Assembly (NCBI RefSeq): GCF_004340525.1
Contig: NZ_SLWX01000018.1
Span: 1 to 64,000, forward strand
DNA length: 64,000 nt
Source of the DNA: Chromatocurvus halotolerans
GTDB taxonomy: Bacteria; Pseudomonadota; Gammaproteobacteria; Pseudomonadales; Halieaceae
Direction: 5' to 3'
Both the position numbers and the translations under genes were made by a program. Positions 53,266 through 63,009 of the stretch are shown one piece after another (position 1 is the first letter of the stretch; each line of letters starts with the position of its first letter). The notes below the pieces were generated by a model that was given only the letters and a program-made list of their open reading frames with translations, did not search any database and was not told the DNA's origin.

Positions 53266-54177
53266 GTGACGCAGAGTACAACAAAGCAGGCGACCAGGAC
53301 CGCAGAGCAGACCGCTCTGTTTGTCGGTTGCGGTGATCTGGCGATACGTGCGGCGGCGGCACTGCCGGCCTCCGTCCGCTGTATTGGTCTGTGTCGCCAT
53401 CCCGAGCGCCTGCCCGACAACATCGAGAGCCTGGCGGGGGACTATACCTGTGGCAGCACTTTCGCGAGCCTGCCGCAGCTGGCGCCCGACACCATTGTTT
53501 TCACGCTGAAGCCTGTCGGTGGACGCGACTCAGAGGCCTATCAACGGGGCTTTCTGACACCCGTGAAGCACCTGCTGGCAGCCCTCGGCCATCACCGGCC
53601 ACGGCGGATTCTTTTTGTCTCCTCCACCCGCGTCTATACCGAGAATGACGGTGGCTGGGTCGATGAATCGGCGCCCGTGGCTGATGACGATTCGCCTGCC
53701 GGTATGATTGTCGCCGCAGAGCGGCAGCTCCTGAACGCCGGACATCCTGCCACGATCCTGCGCTGCGCCGGTCTCTATGGCGGTGCCAGTGCCAGGCTGA
53801 CAGCACGAATCGCGCGTGGTGAGCTGAGTCCTGCGAGCCCCGTGCATTACGGCAATCGCGTGCACCGCGACGACGTGGCGGGTTTCATCGCCGAGCTGAT
53901 CAAGCGCGAGGCCCGCGGTGAGGTTCCGGCCGACTGCTACAACCTGGTGGACGACAATCCTGCACCGCAGCATGAGGTTGACCGGTGGCTCGCGGCGGCC
54001 CTGTCCGTTCCGGTCGGGGAGGACCCGGGCAGCGCTGCAGATCCAGGCTCGAGGGGACACAAGCGTGTCAGCAACCGGCGATGGCGCAGCAGTGGTTTTG
54101 TGCTTCGCTACCCGGATTATCGCAGCGGCTATGCCGCCGCGCTGGGTCTGCAGCAGGAGCGGTCGGCAGCATGCTGA
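53266..54177 (+). CDS. NAD(P)-dependent epimerase/dehydratase-like protein (YeeZ-like)
   Basis: A 303-residue Rossmann-fold protein. ALFVGCGDLAIRAAAAL is the dinucleotide site, FVSSTRVYTENDGGWVDESAP is a variant of the SDR active site lacking the classical YxxxK, as in YeeZ. RILRCAGLYGG-type and VHRDDVAGFIAELI blocks follow. The GTG at 53266 is preferred because GAGAGG lies seven bases upstream; an ATG at 53236 is possible. Its stop overlaps the nfeD start by seven bases. Confidence 0.8.
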   Translation: MTQSTTKQATRTAEQTALFVGCGDLAIRAAAALPASVRCIGLCRHPERLPDNIESLAGDYTCGSTFASLPQLAPDTIVFTLKPVGGRDSEAYQRGFLTPVKHLLAALGHHRPRRILFVSSTRVYTENDGGWVDESAPVADDDSPAGMIVAAERQLLNAGHPATILRCAGLYGGASARLTARIARGELSPASPVHYGNRVHRDDVAGFIAELIKREARGEVPADCYNLVDDNPAPQHEVDRWLAAALSVPVGEDPGSAADPGSRGHKRVSNRRWRSSGFVLRYPDYRSGYAAALGLQQERSAAC

Positions 54178-55565
54178 TGCCCGCCATCAGTCAGGGTGGG
54201 CGCTGGCTGCGTTTGGTGGTGGCTGCCTGTCTTGTCCTGTGTGGCGCGGTCGCCCTCACCGGCGCACAGGATGGCGAAGAGCCGGGCACGGCGCTGTTAC
54301 TGCAGGTAGAGGGTGCCATTGGCCCGGCGACGATGGACTATGTGCAGCGCGGCATTGCGCGCGCCGCTGAGGAGCGTGCCGGGCTCGTGATCCTGCAGAT
54401 GGATACGCCGGGCGGACTCATGGCGTCCACCCGTGACATCATCAAGGCGATTCTTGCCTCGCCGGTGCCGGTGGTGACCTACGTCGCACCCCAGGGCGCC
54501 CGCGCCGCGAGCGCCGGAACCTATATTCTCTATGCCAGCCACGTCGCGGCCATGGCGCCGGCAACCACCCTGGGCTCCGCGACCCCGGTGCAGATGGGGG
54601 GCTTGCCTGGCATGTCTTCGGACGAAGACGAGGACGACGATGCCTCGGGAAAGAGCGGCGGTTCCGCCAGCGAACGCAAGGTACTGGAGGATGCCGTCAG
54701 CCTTATCCGGTCACTGGCCGAGCGCAACGGGCGCAATGCCGACTGGGCCGAGGAGGCCGTGCGTAACGCGGCCAACCTGGTGGCGTCCGAGGCGCTGGCC
54801 ATCGACGTCATCGACGTCATCGCGGAGAACACGGAGGTGCTGCTGGCGCGCCTGCATGGTCTCGAGGTCGATCTTGAGCGCGGCACGACAACCCTCGACA
54901 CGCGCGACCTGCGGCTGGTCCGCGTCGATCCCGACTGGCGCACCCGCCTCCTCTCCGTCATCACCGACCCGAACATTGCCTTCTTTCTCATGTTGATCGG
55001 CTTCTATGGCATCATTTTCGAACTGGCGAGCCCCGGCAGCCTGTTCCCTGGCGTGATCGGTGTCACCTGCCTGATTCTCGCGCTGTATGCCTTTCAGGTG
55101 CTTTCAGTCAACTATGCGGGGCTGGCGCTGATATTCCTCGGTCTGGCCTTCATCATTGCGGAAGCCTTTATGCCCAGCTTCGGTGTCCTGGGTTTCGGCG
55201 GTCTGGCGGCGTTTGTTGCCGGCTCCGTTATTCTCATGGACGGCAGCAACCGGGGGGTCTCGCTGCCGGCCATCGGCGGCACCGCTGCGGTCGCGGCCGG
55301 GTTTCTGCTGTGGATGGTCACCCGTCTGCTGAATTTCCGGCGCCGCCAGCCAGTGGTGGGTATGGAGACCCTGCCGGGGCACAGTGCACGCGCCGTCGAT
55401 ACCTTCAGCATTGATGCCGATGGCGACTATCATGGCCATGTCATGCTGTCGGGTGAACGCTGGCAGGCAATTAGCAGAGTGCCCATAGTGGCGGGAGCCG
55501 AGGTGCACGTGCACCATGTCGATGGCCTGACGGCGCATGTCAGCACGGATGCCGGAACGGCATGA
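54171..55565 (+). CDS. NfeD-family membrane serine protease (ClpP-class)
   Basis: A 464-residue protein: signal or anchor segment (LRLVVAACLVLCGAVALTG), an N-terminal ClpP-like protease domain with LVILQMDTPGGLMASTRDIIKAIL and GARAASAGTYILYASH (nucleophilic serine in ASAG), four hydrophobic helices (about 320-430) and a C-terminal OB-like NfeD domain. Such proteases cut the slipin encoded next door. AGGAG lies 11 bases before the ATG at 54171; an ATG at 54177 also exists. Confidence 0.92.
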   Translation: MLMPAISQGGRWLRLVVAACLVLCGAVALTGAQDGEEPGTALLLQVEGAIGPATMDYVQRGIARAAEERAGLVILQMDTPGGLMASTRDIIKAILASPVPVVTYVAPQGARAASAGTYILYASHVAAMAPATTLGSATPVQMGGLPGMSSDEDEDDDASGKSGGSASERKVLEDAVSLIRSLAERNGRNADWAEEAVRNAANLVASEALAIDVIDVIAENTEVLLARLHGLEVDLERGTTTLDTRDLRLVRVDPDWRTRLLSVITDPNIAFFLMLIGFYGIIFELASPGSLFPGVIGVTCLILALYAFQVLSVNYAGLALIFLGLAFIIAEAFMPSFGVLGFGGLAAFVAGSVILMDGSNRGVSLPAIGGTAAVAAGFLLWMVTRLLNFRRRQPVVGMETLPGHSARAVDTFSIDADGDYHGHVMLSGERWQAISRVPIVAGAEVHVHHVDGLTAHVSTDAGTA

Positions 55566-55602
55566 TTCTGCGATCCACTTATCGATAACGGGAGAGATCA
55601 CC

Positions 55603-56382
55603 ATGGAACAGTTCATCCCCTACCTGGCTCCGCTGCTGATTCTGGTTTTCATTATCGGGGCCGCCATTCGTATCCTCCCGGAATACCAGCGCGGCGTGGT
55701 GTTTTTCCTCGGGCGCTTTCAGGGCGTCAAGGGGCCGGGCCTGATCATTATCATCCCCGGGGTGCAGCAGATGACCCGGGTGGACCTGCGTGTTATCACA
55801 CTGGATGTGCCGAGTCAGGACGTGATTTCCCGGGATAACGTCACGGTGCATGTGAACGCCGTGCTGTATTTCCGGGTCGTCGATCCGGAGCGTGCCATCA
55901 TCCGCGTGGAGGATTTCGGCGCGGCGACCAGCCAGCTGGCGCAGACCACTCTGCGCTCGGTGCTTGGCAAGCATGATCTGGATGAAATGCTGTCCGAGCG
56001 AGACAAGCTGAATTCGGACATTCAGGACATCATCGACGCCCAGACCGAGGAGTGGGGCATCAAGGTGGTGAACGTCGAGATCAAGCAGGTGGACCTGAAC
56101 GAGTCCATGGTGCGCGCGATCGGTCGCCAGGCCGAGGCCGAGCGCGAGCGTCGTGCCAAGGTGATCCACGCCGAAGGCGAGCTGCAGGCGTCGGAAAAAC
56201 TGCTGCAGGCCGCGCAGGTCATGTCGGCGAGCTCCGGTTCCATGCAGCTGCGCTACCTGCAGACTCTGGCCGACATGAGCAACGGCAATGCGTCGACGAT
56301 TGTGTTTCCCCTGCCGATCGAGATCATGGACGCCCTGGTGTCTACCAAGGGCCGCTCGGAGAAAACCGGTGACGCTGACTGA
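55603..56382 (+). CDS. Slipin (stomatin/prohibitin-like SPFH protein)
   Basis: The ATG at 55603 gives 259 residues: one N-terminal transmembrane segment (FIPYLAPLLILVFIIGAAI) then an SPFH/Band 7 domain (EYQRGVVFFLGRFQGVKGPGLIIIIPGVQQMTRVDLRVITLDVPSQDVIS). The C-terminal helix and coil (EAERERRAKVIHAEGELQASEKLLQAA) oligomerises. It is 37 bases after the NfeD protease gene, the standard pairing of a membrane-domain scaffold with its protease. It converges on ridA. Confidence 0.93.
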   Translation: MEQFIPYLAPLLILVFIIGAAIRILPEYQRGVVFFLGRFQGVKGPGLIIIIPGVQQMTRVDLRVITLDVPSQDVISRDNVTVHVNAVLYFRVVDPERAIIRVEDFGAATSQLAQTTLRSVLGKHDLDEMLSERDKLNSDIQDIIDAQTEEWGIKVVNVEIKQVDLNESMVRAIGRQAEAERERRAKVIHAEGELQASEKLLQAAQVMSASSGSMQLRYLQTLADMSNGNASTIVFPLPIEIMDALVSTKGRSEKTGDAD

Positions 56383-56404
56383 TTGCCGGGCATCGGCAGG
56401 GCCG

Positions 56405-56788
56405 TCAGACCGCGAGCTGTGCCTCAACCTCGATGGACACACCTTTCGGTAGGGCGGCGACCGCAACACAGGCGCGCGCCGGGAATGGTGCGTTGAGAAA
56501 CTCTTCCATCACGGCATTCACGGCGCCGAAATTGTTCATGTCGGTGAGCGAGATATTCAGCTTTACCGCGTCGTCCAGGCTACCGCCGGCGGCCTTGGCC
56601 ACCGCCGCAAGGTTGCTGAAGACCTGGCGTGCCTGTGCGCTGATGTCCCCCGCGACGATCTCCATGGTTTCCGGCACCAGCGGTATCTGCCCGGACAGCC
56701 AGACAATATTGCCGACCTTGATGGCCTGCGAATAAGGACCGATAGCTGCCGGGGCTTCATCGGTTGATATCACGGCGCGATTTGTCAT
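56405..56788 (-). CDS. ridA: Reactive enamine/imine deaminase RidA
   Basis: Removes 2-aminoacrylate and similar reactive intermediates. The ATG at 56788 gives 127 residues starting NRAVISTDEAPAAIGPYSQAIK; the in-frame extension to 56938 is rejected. The active-site arginine is in PARACVAVAALPKGVSIEVE. It is the last gene of the gmk-rpoZ-spoT series, 46 bases after spoT. Confidence 0.96.
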   Translation of the reverse strand: MTNRAVISTDEAPAAIGPYSQAIKVGNIVWLSGQIPLVPETMEIVAGDISAQARQVFSNLAAVAKAAGGSLDDAVKLNISLTDMNNFGAVNAVMEEFLNAPFPARACVAVAALPKGVSIEVEAQLAV

Positions 56789-56834
56789 GCGGCCTTCTCC
56801 ATCTGCGTTGGGGTTGTGGGATGATTTGCCGGGA

Positions 56835-58949
56835 TCAGTTCTTGAGGCGGCTGACCCGGCGTACGCTGGCGATGCCGCGCAGCCGGCGCAGGATGCGCGC
56901 CAGGTGCACCCGGTTGTTGACCTGGACCTCCAGGTCAACGTAGGTGAACTGGTAGTCCTTGTCCTCGGTGGAAATCTTCTCGATGTTGACGCCCATACTG
57001 TTGATCCGGGTGGCGATCACGGCAATCGTGCCGCGACGGTTTTCCACCTCGACACGCAGATGGGCGATGAATTCACCGGTAATGCTGTCGTCCCAGCGCA
57101 GGGCGATCAGCCGCTCGGGTTTGGCGCGGACCTCGGCCAGGTTGCGGCAGGACTCGCGGTGCACCACGACGCCGCGCTCCGGGCTCAGGTAACCGGCGAT
57201 GGCGTCGCCGGGAAGCGGCCGGCAACAGCGGGCGTAGGTCACCATGAAGCCCTCGGTGCCGCGGATGGCCAGCGGGGCGGAATTGCTGGTCTCCATGGCG
57301 CGCGCATCCACAGGCTCGCCGAGAAGTTGCTGTGCGACCACGCTTGGCAGGCGCTCTCCGCGGGCAATATCGTCCATGAGGTCGTCGCTGGTGGCGTAGC
57401 CGAGGCGTTGAAGGTACTCCTGCAGAAGGTGGACCGGCAATTCGTCCAGTGCGGTTTCAAATCCCGCCAGGGTCTTGTCCAGCAGCCGCTTGCCGAGGGC
57501 AACGGAATCCTCGCGGCGCTGGTGCTTGAGAAAATGCCGGATATTGGTTCGTGCCTTGGCGGTGACCGTGTAATTGAACCAGGCCGGGTTGGGACGCGCG
57601 CCCTTGGCGGTGAGCACTTCCACGGTCTGGCCGCTCTCCAGCGGTTCCGACAGGGGCGCCAGCCGGCGATTGATGCGGCAGGCCACACAGCGGTTGCCGA
57701 CATCGGTATGCACGGCATAGGCAAAATCCACGGCAGTTGCACCCCGCGGCAGCTCGAGAATGCGGCCCTTCGGTGTAAAGATGTAGATTTCGTCGGGAAA
57801 CAGGTCGATCTTGACGCTCTCGATGAACTCCAGCGAGTTGCCTGCGCGCTGCTGCATCTCGAGCAGTCCCTGAACCCACTCGCGGGCCCGTGCGTGACTG
57901 CCGTTCGCCGACTGGCCATCACTCTTGTACAGCCAGTGCGCGGCAATGCCGTTGTTCGCCATGTCCTCCATTTCCCGCGTACGGATCTGTACCTCGATGG
58001 GCACGCCGTGCATGCCCATGGTGACGGTGTGGAGGGACTGATAGCCATTCGCCTTGGGGATGGCAATGTAGTCCTTGAACTCCCCGGGCACGGGTTTGTA
58101 GAGGCTGTGAATGCAGCCGAGGACGCGGTAGCAGGTGTCCACGGAATCGACGATCACGCGGAAGGCGTAAATATCCATGATCTCGGAGAAGGATTTCTTC
58201 TTCGAGCGCATTTTCTTGTAGATGCTGTACAGGTGTTTCTCGCGGCCGATCACCTCTGCCGTGTGGCCCTCCTGGGCGAGGCTCGACTCGATCTGGTGGG
58301 TGATTTTTTCCACCAGTTCCCGGCGATTGCCCCGCGCCTTGCGGGTGGCAGCGGCAATGCGGCGCGCGCGCATTGGATACAGCGCGCTGAAACCCAGATC
58401 CTCGAACTCCATGCGTACGGCGTTCATGCCCAGTCGCATGGCGATGGGAGCGTAGATTTCCAGGGTTTCCCGCGCAATGCGCCGCGCCTTGCTGGTAGGC
58501 AGCACACCCAGGGTGCGCATGTTGTGGAGGCGGTCCGCGAGCTTGACCAGGATGACGCGGATATCCCTCGCCATGGCCAGTGCCATCTTCTGGAAGTTTT
58601 CGGCCTGCTTTTCTTCGAGGGAGTCGAATTCCATCTGCGTCAGCTTGCTGACGCCGTCCACCAGCTCTGCCACCGGCGCACCGAACTGCTTGCCGATGGC
58701 CGCCTTGTTGATGCCGGTGTCTTCAATGACGTCATGCAGCATGGCAGCCATCAGGCTCTGATGGTCCATGTGCATGTCGGCGAGAATTCTGGCTACCGCC
58801 AGTGGATGGGTGACGTAGGGCTCACCGCTGCGGCGGATCTGCCCGAAATGCGCCTGTTCGGCGAAGTAATAGGCGCGGCGAATCTGCCTGGTCTGCTCCG
58901 GCTCGAGGTAGCTTTTCAGTGTACCGTCGAGGGCGTCGATGGTCTGCAT
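56835..58949 (-). CDS. spoT: Bifunctional (p)ppGpp synthetase/hydrolase
   Basis: Stringent-response enzyme that hydrolyses and makes (p)ppGpp. The 704 residues match SpoT. The HD hydrolase core is intact (HPLAVARILADM, MLHDVIEDTG), so hydrolase activity is expected. The synthetase domain (YAFRVIVDSVDTCYRVLGCIHSLYKPVPGEFKDYIAIPKANGYQSLHT), TGS domain (YIFTPKGRILELPRGATAVDFAYAVHTDVG) and C-terminal ACT domain follow. It begins 20 bases after rpoZ on the minus strand. Confidence 0.98.
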   Translation of the reverse strand: MQTIDALDGTLKSYLEPEQTRQIRRAYYFAEQAHFGQIRRSGEPYVTHPLAVARILADMHMDHQSLMAAMLHDVIEDTGINKAAIGKQFGAPVAELVDGVSKLTQMEFDSLEEKQAENFQKMALAMARDIRVILVKLADRLHNMRTLGVLPTSKARRIARETLEIYAPIAMRLGMNAVRMEFEDLGFSALYPMRARRIAAATRKARGNRRELVEKITHQIESSLAQEGHTAEVIGREKHLYSIYKKMRSKKKSFSEIMDIYAFRVIVDSVDTCYRVLGCIHSLYKPVPGEFKDYIAIPKANGYQSLHTVTMGMHGVPIEVQIRTREMEDMANNGIAAHWLYKSDGQSANGSHARAREWVQGLLEMQQRAGNSLEFIESVKIDLFPDEIYIFTPKGRILELPRGATAVDFAYAVHTDVGNRCVACRINRRLAPLSEPLESGQTVEVLTAKGARPNPAWFNYTVTAKARTNIRHFLKHQRREDSVALGKRLLDKTLAGFETALDELPVHLLQEYLQRLGYATSDDLMDDIARGERLPSVVAQQLLGEPVDARAMETSNSAPLAIRGTEGFMVTYARCCRPLPGDAIAGYLSPERGVVVHRESCRNLAEVRAKPERLIALRWDDSITGEFIAHLRVEVENRRGTIAVIATRINSMGVNIEKISTEDKDYQFTYVDLEVQVNNRVHLARILRRLRGIASVRRVSRLKN

Positions 58950-58969
58950 ATCACACCGCCGGACTCACG

Positions 58970-59236
58970 TTACAGGTCTGGCGCCTCGTCGTGCGCCATG
59001 ACCTCTGCGAGTTCATCTTCCGCGTCCATCTCTTCTTCGCGGGTCAGCAGCTCACGCGTAATGAAACCCTCGGCTATTTCGCGCAGTGCGATCACGGTGG
59101 GCTTGTCGGACTCTTCCTGTACCATGGGGTCCTTGCCGCCGGTCGCCAGCTGACGTGCGCGCTTGCTCGCCACCATCACGAGCTCAAAGCGGTTGTCGAC
59201 GTTGTCCAGACAGTCTTCTACGGTTACGCGTGCCAT
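58970..59236 (-). CDS. rpoZ: RNA polymerase omega subunit
   Basis: The 88-residue omega subunit ([30 protein letters not shown], then [15 protein letters not shown]). It sits between gmk and spoT as in E. coli. A perfect DnaA box lies 11-19 bases upstream of its start codon, next to the AGGA ribosome site. Confidence 0.98.
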   Translation of the reverse strand: MARVTVEDCLDNVDNRFELVMVASKRARQLATGGKDPMVQEESDKPTVIALREIAEGFITRELLTREEEMDAEDELAEVMAHDEAPDL

Positions 59237-59246
59237 ATTGTCATCC

Positions 59247-59255
59247 TGTGGATAA
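59247..59255 (-). promoter_or_regulatory. DnaA box upstream of rpoZ
   Basis: TTATCCACA on the minus strand (TGTGGATAA on plus) is a perfect match to the strongest DnaA-binding nonamer. It directly precedes the rpoZ ribosome site. A weaker TGTGGATCG (two mismatches) lies 34 bases further upstream at 59281-59289. Confidence 0.55.
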
Positions 59256-59354
59256 GTTGTGTGTCTGCGGTGGAATTCACTGTGGATCGACCGCAGAACC
59301 GGCCAGAGAACTCACCATTATACAGGAAGCGGCCGGTAATCCGTCCAGTGGAAT

Positions 59355-59999
<645 letters not shown>

Positions 60000-62222
60000 T
60001 TACGGAGTGTGGGTCATGCCTGCCTCCAGTTCAGCCGCAGGCACCGGGTGGCTGAAAAGATAACCCTGGTACAGGCAGCAACCGGAGGTCGCTAGCATAT
60101 CGCGTTGCGCGGCAGTTTCCACGCCCTCGGCGATAACGGCAAGACCCAGGCTCTCTCCCAGCGCGACGATGGTGCGGACGATGGCTGCATCGTTGGGGTC
60201 GGTGAGCAGATCGCGGACAAAGCTCCTGTCTATCTTGAGTTTCTCCAGCGGCAGCCGCTTGAGATAGTTCATGGAGGAATAGCCTGTCCCGAAGTCGTCC
60301 AGGGAAAAGCGCACGCCACGTTCGCGCAGACGACCCATTTTCACAATGGCTTCCTCCACATTTCGCACGAGGAGGGTTTCCGTCAGCTCCAGCTCCAGCA
60401 GATTGGCATTGGCGCCGGTCTCATCCAGGATACGGCAGACATCGTCGACGAAGGCATCATTGTGCAGCTGGCTCGCGCTGACGTTGACCGCTACGGTCAG
60501 CCCACCGAGCAGAGGATGGGTCGACCACGCCGCCAATTGGGTGCAGGCCTTGAAGAGAATCCGGTTGCCGAGGCGCAGTATCAGGCCGTTCGCTTCGGAA
60601 GCGGGGATGAAGACACCCGGCATGATCACGCCCTTGACGGGATGCTCCCACCGCACCAGCGACTCCATACCCAGGATCTTCCCCTGCGCGTCGTACTGGG
60701 GCTGGTACCAGAGCGTGAATTCATCGTTCTCCAGCGCTCGATAAATGGCGCTTGCCAGCTCTGCGCGCTGGTGGACCTGGTCCTGCATGTCGGCGTTGAA
60801 GAAACGCAGGCTGTCGCGCCCATCCGCCTTTGCCTCATACATGGCAAGCTCTGCACTCTTGAGCAGCTCGCGCGCGTCGTAGCCCACGTCGGAAAACATG
60901 ACCACACCGATACAGGCGCTGCCATGGTAGGCGGTGTTGTGCAGCTGAAAGGATGCCTGAAGGGCCTGCTGCACCGACTGCACCGCCTCCTCCACCCGCT
61001 GCTGAGCCACGGCCCTTTCGGCCGGCAGGCCCTCGATCAGCAGGATGAAGGAATCGCCGTCAACGCGGGCCGCTGTGAAGTGGCGGATCGGCAGATCAAG
61101 CAGCCTTTCCGCGACAGCGCTCAGCAGAAGATCACCGGTTTCATGGCCGTGGGCATCGTTGAGATCGCGGAAATTATCGAGATCAATATGCAGCACGGCA
61201 CCATCGCGGCCCCCATGGCGGGCGGCGATGAGGCATTTCTTCAGGCGCTCGAGCAGCTGATGCCGGTTGGGCAGCCCGGTCAGCCGGTCGAAATTCAGTG
61301 TCTCTCGGAGCCGGTACCGGCTTTCTGCGAGAGCTGCGCTACGGTGCTTTACCTGGCGGTTGAGCCGCAGCGCAATGGCGAGAACAAGCAGTAGCAGTAT
61401 CCCGAGGACAATCGCGCCCCACAGCAGCAGCGGAGAACGCGCCTGCGGTGCTGAATAACTGCCCCAGCGCTGCATGATGGCGTAATAGGGGGATTCCGGC
61501 GCCGCCGTCCAGCGCTCCAGCCAGTCATCGATGCGCGCCAGCATGGCCTGCCCGCTGTCCGGCGGGGCGGCGAAAAACAGGCGGCTTGGCTGGAAGATGA
61601 TGGTTGTCGGGTGCAGGCCGTAGCGCACCGCGTGGAGGTTGCCGTACAGGTGATTGCTGACTGCCAGGTCAGCGGCGCCGGACCGCACGAGATCGAAGGC
61701 CATCTCGAAGCTGCTCGCCGTGAGAATGTCGATGTCGAGGCCGAAGCCGGAGGCGAGCTCTTCGAGGTAGCCCTGCTGGATGCTGTTGCCGAGGACAGCA
61801 ATGCGGGTTCCGCTGAGCTGGGTTGGCGACGTGTAGACGCTGGCTGTCGCACTGAAAATCTGTGACCAGCTGTGCAGCGCCGGGCGCTGGTGAAAGCTGA
61901 AGCGGCTGGCGCGGTCGGCGTTGATAGCGACATCAGGCAGTAGATCGATAGCGCTGTCTTCCAGCAGCTCGAGACACGCCTCCCAGGCGCATCCCACAGG
62001 CTGCAGCAGCCACTGCTCACGATCCGCTATCTCCTGCAGCAGTTCACCAAAAATGCCGGATAATCGCCCGTCTGTGCCGAGCATGAGTTTGGGCTCGTTT
62101 GCATAGACACCGACGCGAACGGTTGCAGACAAGCCTGAAGCTGGCAGAGCCAGCAGTAGCGCCGCCAGCATGAGCAGCAGTGTGCCCTGCAGACGAACAT
62201 CCGCGCGCTGACCGTCTTGCAT
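60000..62222 (-). CDS. Membrane c-di-GMP phosphodiesterase with SBP sensor, degenerate GGDEF and EAL domains
   Basis: A 740-residue signalling protein. A signal peptide (LLLMLAALLLALPASGLSA), a periplasmic solute-binding-like domain (about 38-255, RVGVYANEPKLMLGTDGRLSGIFGELLQEIADRE), a transmembrane helix (about 265-290), a GGDEF domain (about 310-470) and an EAL domain (about 485-735). The GGDEF motif has become DGDSF, so cyclase activity is doubtful; it may bind GTP allosterically. In the EAL domain the catalytic residues look complete: MESLVRWEHP, NVSASQLHN, LELELTET, DDFGTGYSS, KIDRSFV, AEGVET and the final YQGYLFSHP. Predicted PDE cutting c-di-GMP to pGpG. Confidence 0.9.
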   Translation of the reverse strand: MQDGQRADVRLQGTLLLMLAALLLALPASGLSATVRVGVYANEPKLMLGTDGRLSGIFGELLQEIADREQWLLQPVGCAWEACLELLEDSAIDLLPDVAINADRASRFSFHQRPALHSWSQIFSATASVYTSPTQLSGTRIAVLGNSIQQGYLEELASGFGLDIDILTASSFEMAFDLVRSGAADLAVSNHLYGNLHAVRYGLHPTTIIFQPSRLFFAAPPDSGQAMLARIDDWLERWTAAPESPYYAIMQRWGSYSAPQARSPLLLWGAIVLGILLLLVLAIALRLNRQVKHRSAALAESRYRLRETLNFDRLTGLPNRHQLLERLKKCLIAARHGGRDGAVLHIDLDNFRDLNDAHGHETGDLLLSAVAERLLDLPIRHFTAARVDGDSFILLIEGLPAERAVAQQRVEEAVQSVQQALQASFQLHNTAYHGSACIGVVMFSDVGYDARELLKSAELAMYEAKADGRDSLRFFNADMQDQVHQRAELASAIYRALENDEFTLWYQPQYDAQGKILGMESLVRWEHPVKGVIMPGVFIPASEANGLILRLGNRILFKACTQLAAWSTHPLLGGLTVAVNVSASQLHNDAFVDDVCRILDETGANANLLELELTETLLVRNVEEAIVKMGRLRERGVRFSLDDFGTGYSSMNYLKRLPLEKLKIDRSFVRDLLTDPNDAAIVRTIVALGESLGLAVIAEGVETAAQRDMLATSGCCLYQGYLFSHPVPAAELEAGMTHTP

Positions 62223-62348
62223 TGACGCACCACCGTGAAGTCTGGGAATCCGTTGCCGTTTTCAGTATAGACTGCCTCGCCAGGCGGCGTGAACGGTATT
62301 AAGTGCGTTAAGCTCTGGCAATGAACAAATTGTCAGGGAAAGACAGGA

Positions 62349-62975
62349 ATGCCGGGACTCGTCAGCTATTTTGATCTTATCGCCGTCGCTGTGTTTGCCG
62401 TCAGCGGTGCCCTTGCCGCCGCCGAGGAAAAGCTCGACATGCTTGGCTTCATTCTGTTCGGAACGTTGACCGGCATTGGCGGCGGTACGGTGCGCGATCT
62501 GCTGCTCCAGTCAGGTCCGGTGTTCTGGATCGCAAGCGTTGAATACCTCTGGGTCTGTATTGGCGCATCAGTCGCGACCTGGTTTCTGGCGCCCTTTCTG
62601 CAGTCCGCGCAGCGTGTTCTGCTCTGGGCCGACGGTGCCGGTCTCGCCCTATTTTCGGTGCTGGGCGCGGCCAAGGCCCTGGATGCCGGTGCGGCGGGAG
62701 TGGTTGCGGTTGTGATGGGGGTGATGTCGGCAAGCTTTGGCTCGCTGCTCCGCGATACCCTCATGAACAGGATTCCGATTCTTCTGGGTCCGGAGATCTA
62801 TGTCACGGCATGCCTGCTGGGTGCCGTCGGCTATGCGACACTGACAACCGCGGGTGTGCCGGTGCAGGCGGCGATGCCACTGGCCATCGCCGCTGCGTTC
62901 GCGCTGCGCGCCGCTGCCCTGATCTGGGGCCTGCGTCTGCCAAAATATGCGCGCAGCGGCGCATCCAGGCCGTAG
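62349..62975 (+). CDS. TRIC-type (UPF0126/YicG) membrane channel protein
   Basis: A 208-residue protein with seven hydrophobic segments. The two internal repeats carry the glycine-rich FGTLTGIGGGTVRDLL and MSASFGSLLRDTLMN motifs of trimeric intracellular cation channel homologues. Some relatives transport potassium-like ions, but function in this family is uncertain. ACAGG precedes the ATG. It is divergent from the phosphodiesterase gene. Confidence 0.87.
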   Translation: MPGLVSYFDLIAVAVFAVSGALAAAEEKLDMLGFILFGTLTGIGGGTVRDLLLQSGPVFWIASVEYLWVCIGASVATWFLAPFLQSAQRVLLWADGAGLALFSVLGAAKALDAGAAGVVAVVMGVMSASFGSLLRDTLMNRIPILLGPEIYVTACLLGAVGYATLTTAGVPVQAAMPLAIAAAFALRAAALIWGLRLPKYARSGASRP

Positions 62976-63009
62976 CCACGCCACAGCGGTCCTCTACGAG
63001 AGTCGCCCT

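Noticed and set aside
53985-54170. In-frame upstream extension of the NfeD protease
   Set aside because: This part lies inside the dehydrogenase gene in another frame and lacks a signal peptide; the ATG at 54171 with nearby AGGAG fits better.
56787-59153. 788-residue open frame antisense to spoT and rpoZ
   Set aside because: Overlaps spoT and rpoZ completely, and its low-complexity composition and lack of motifs mark it as a mirror artefact.
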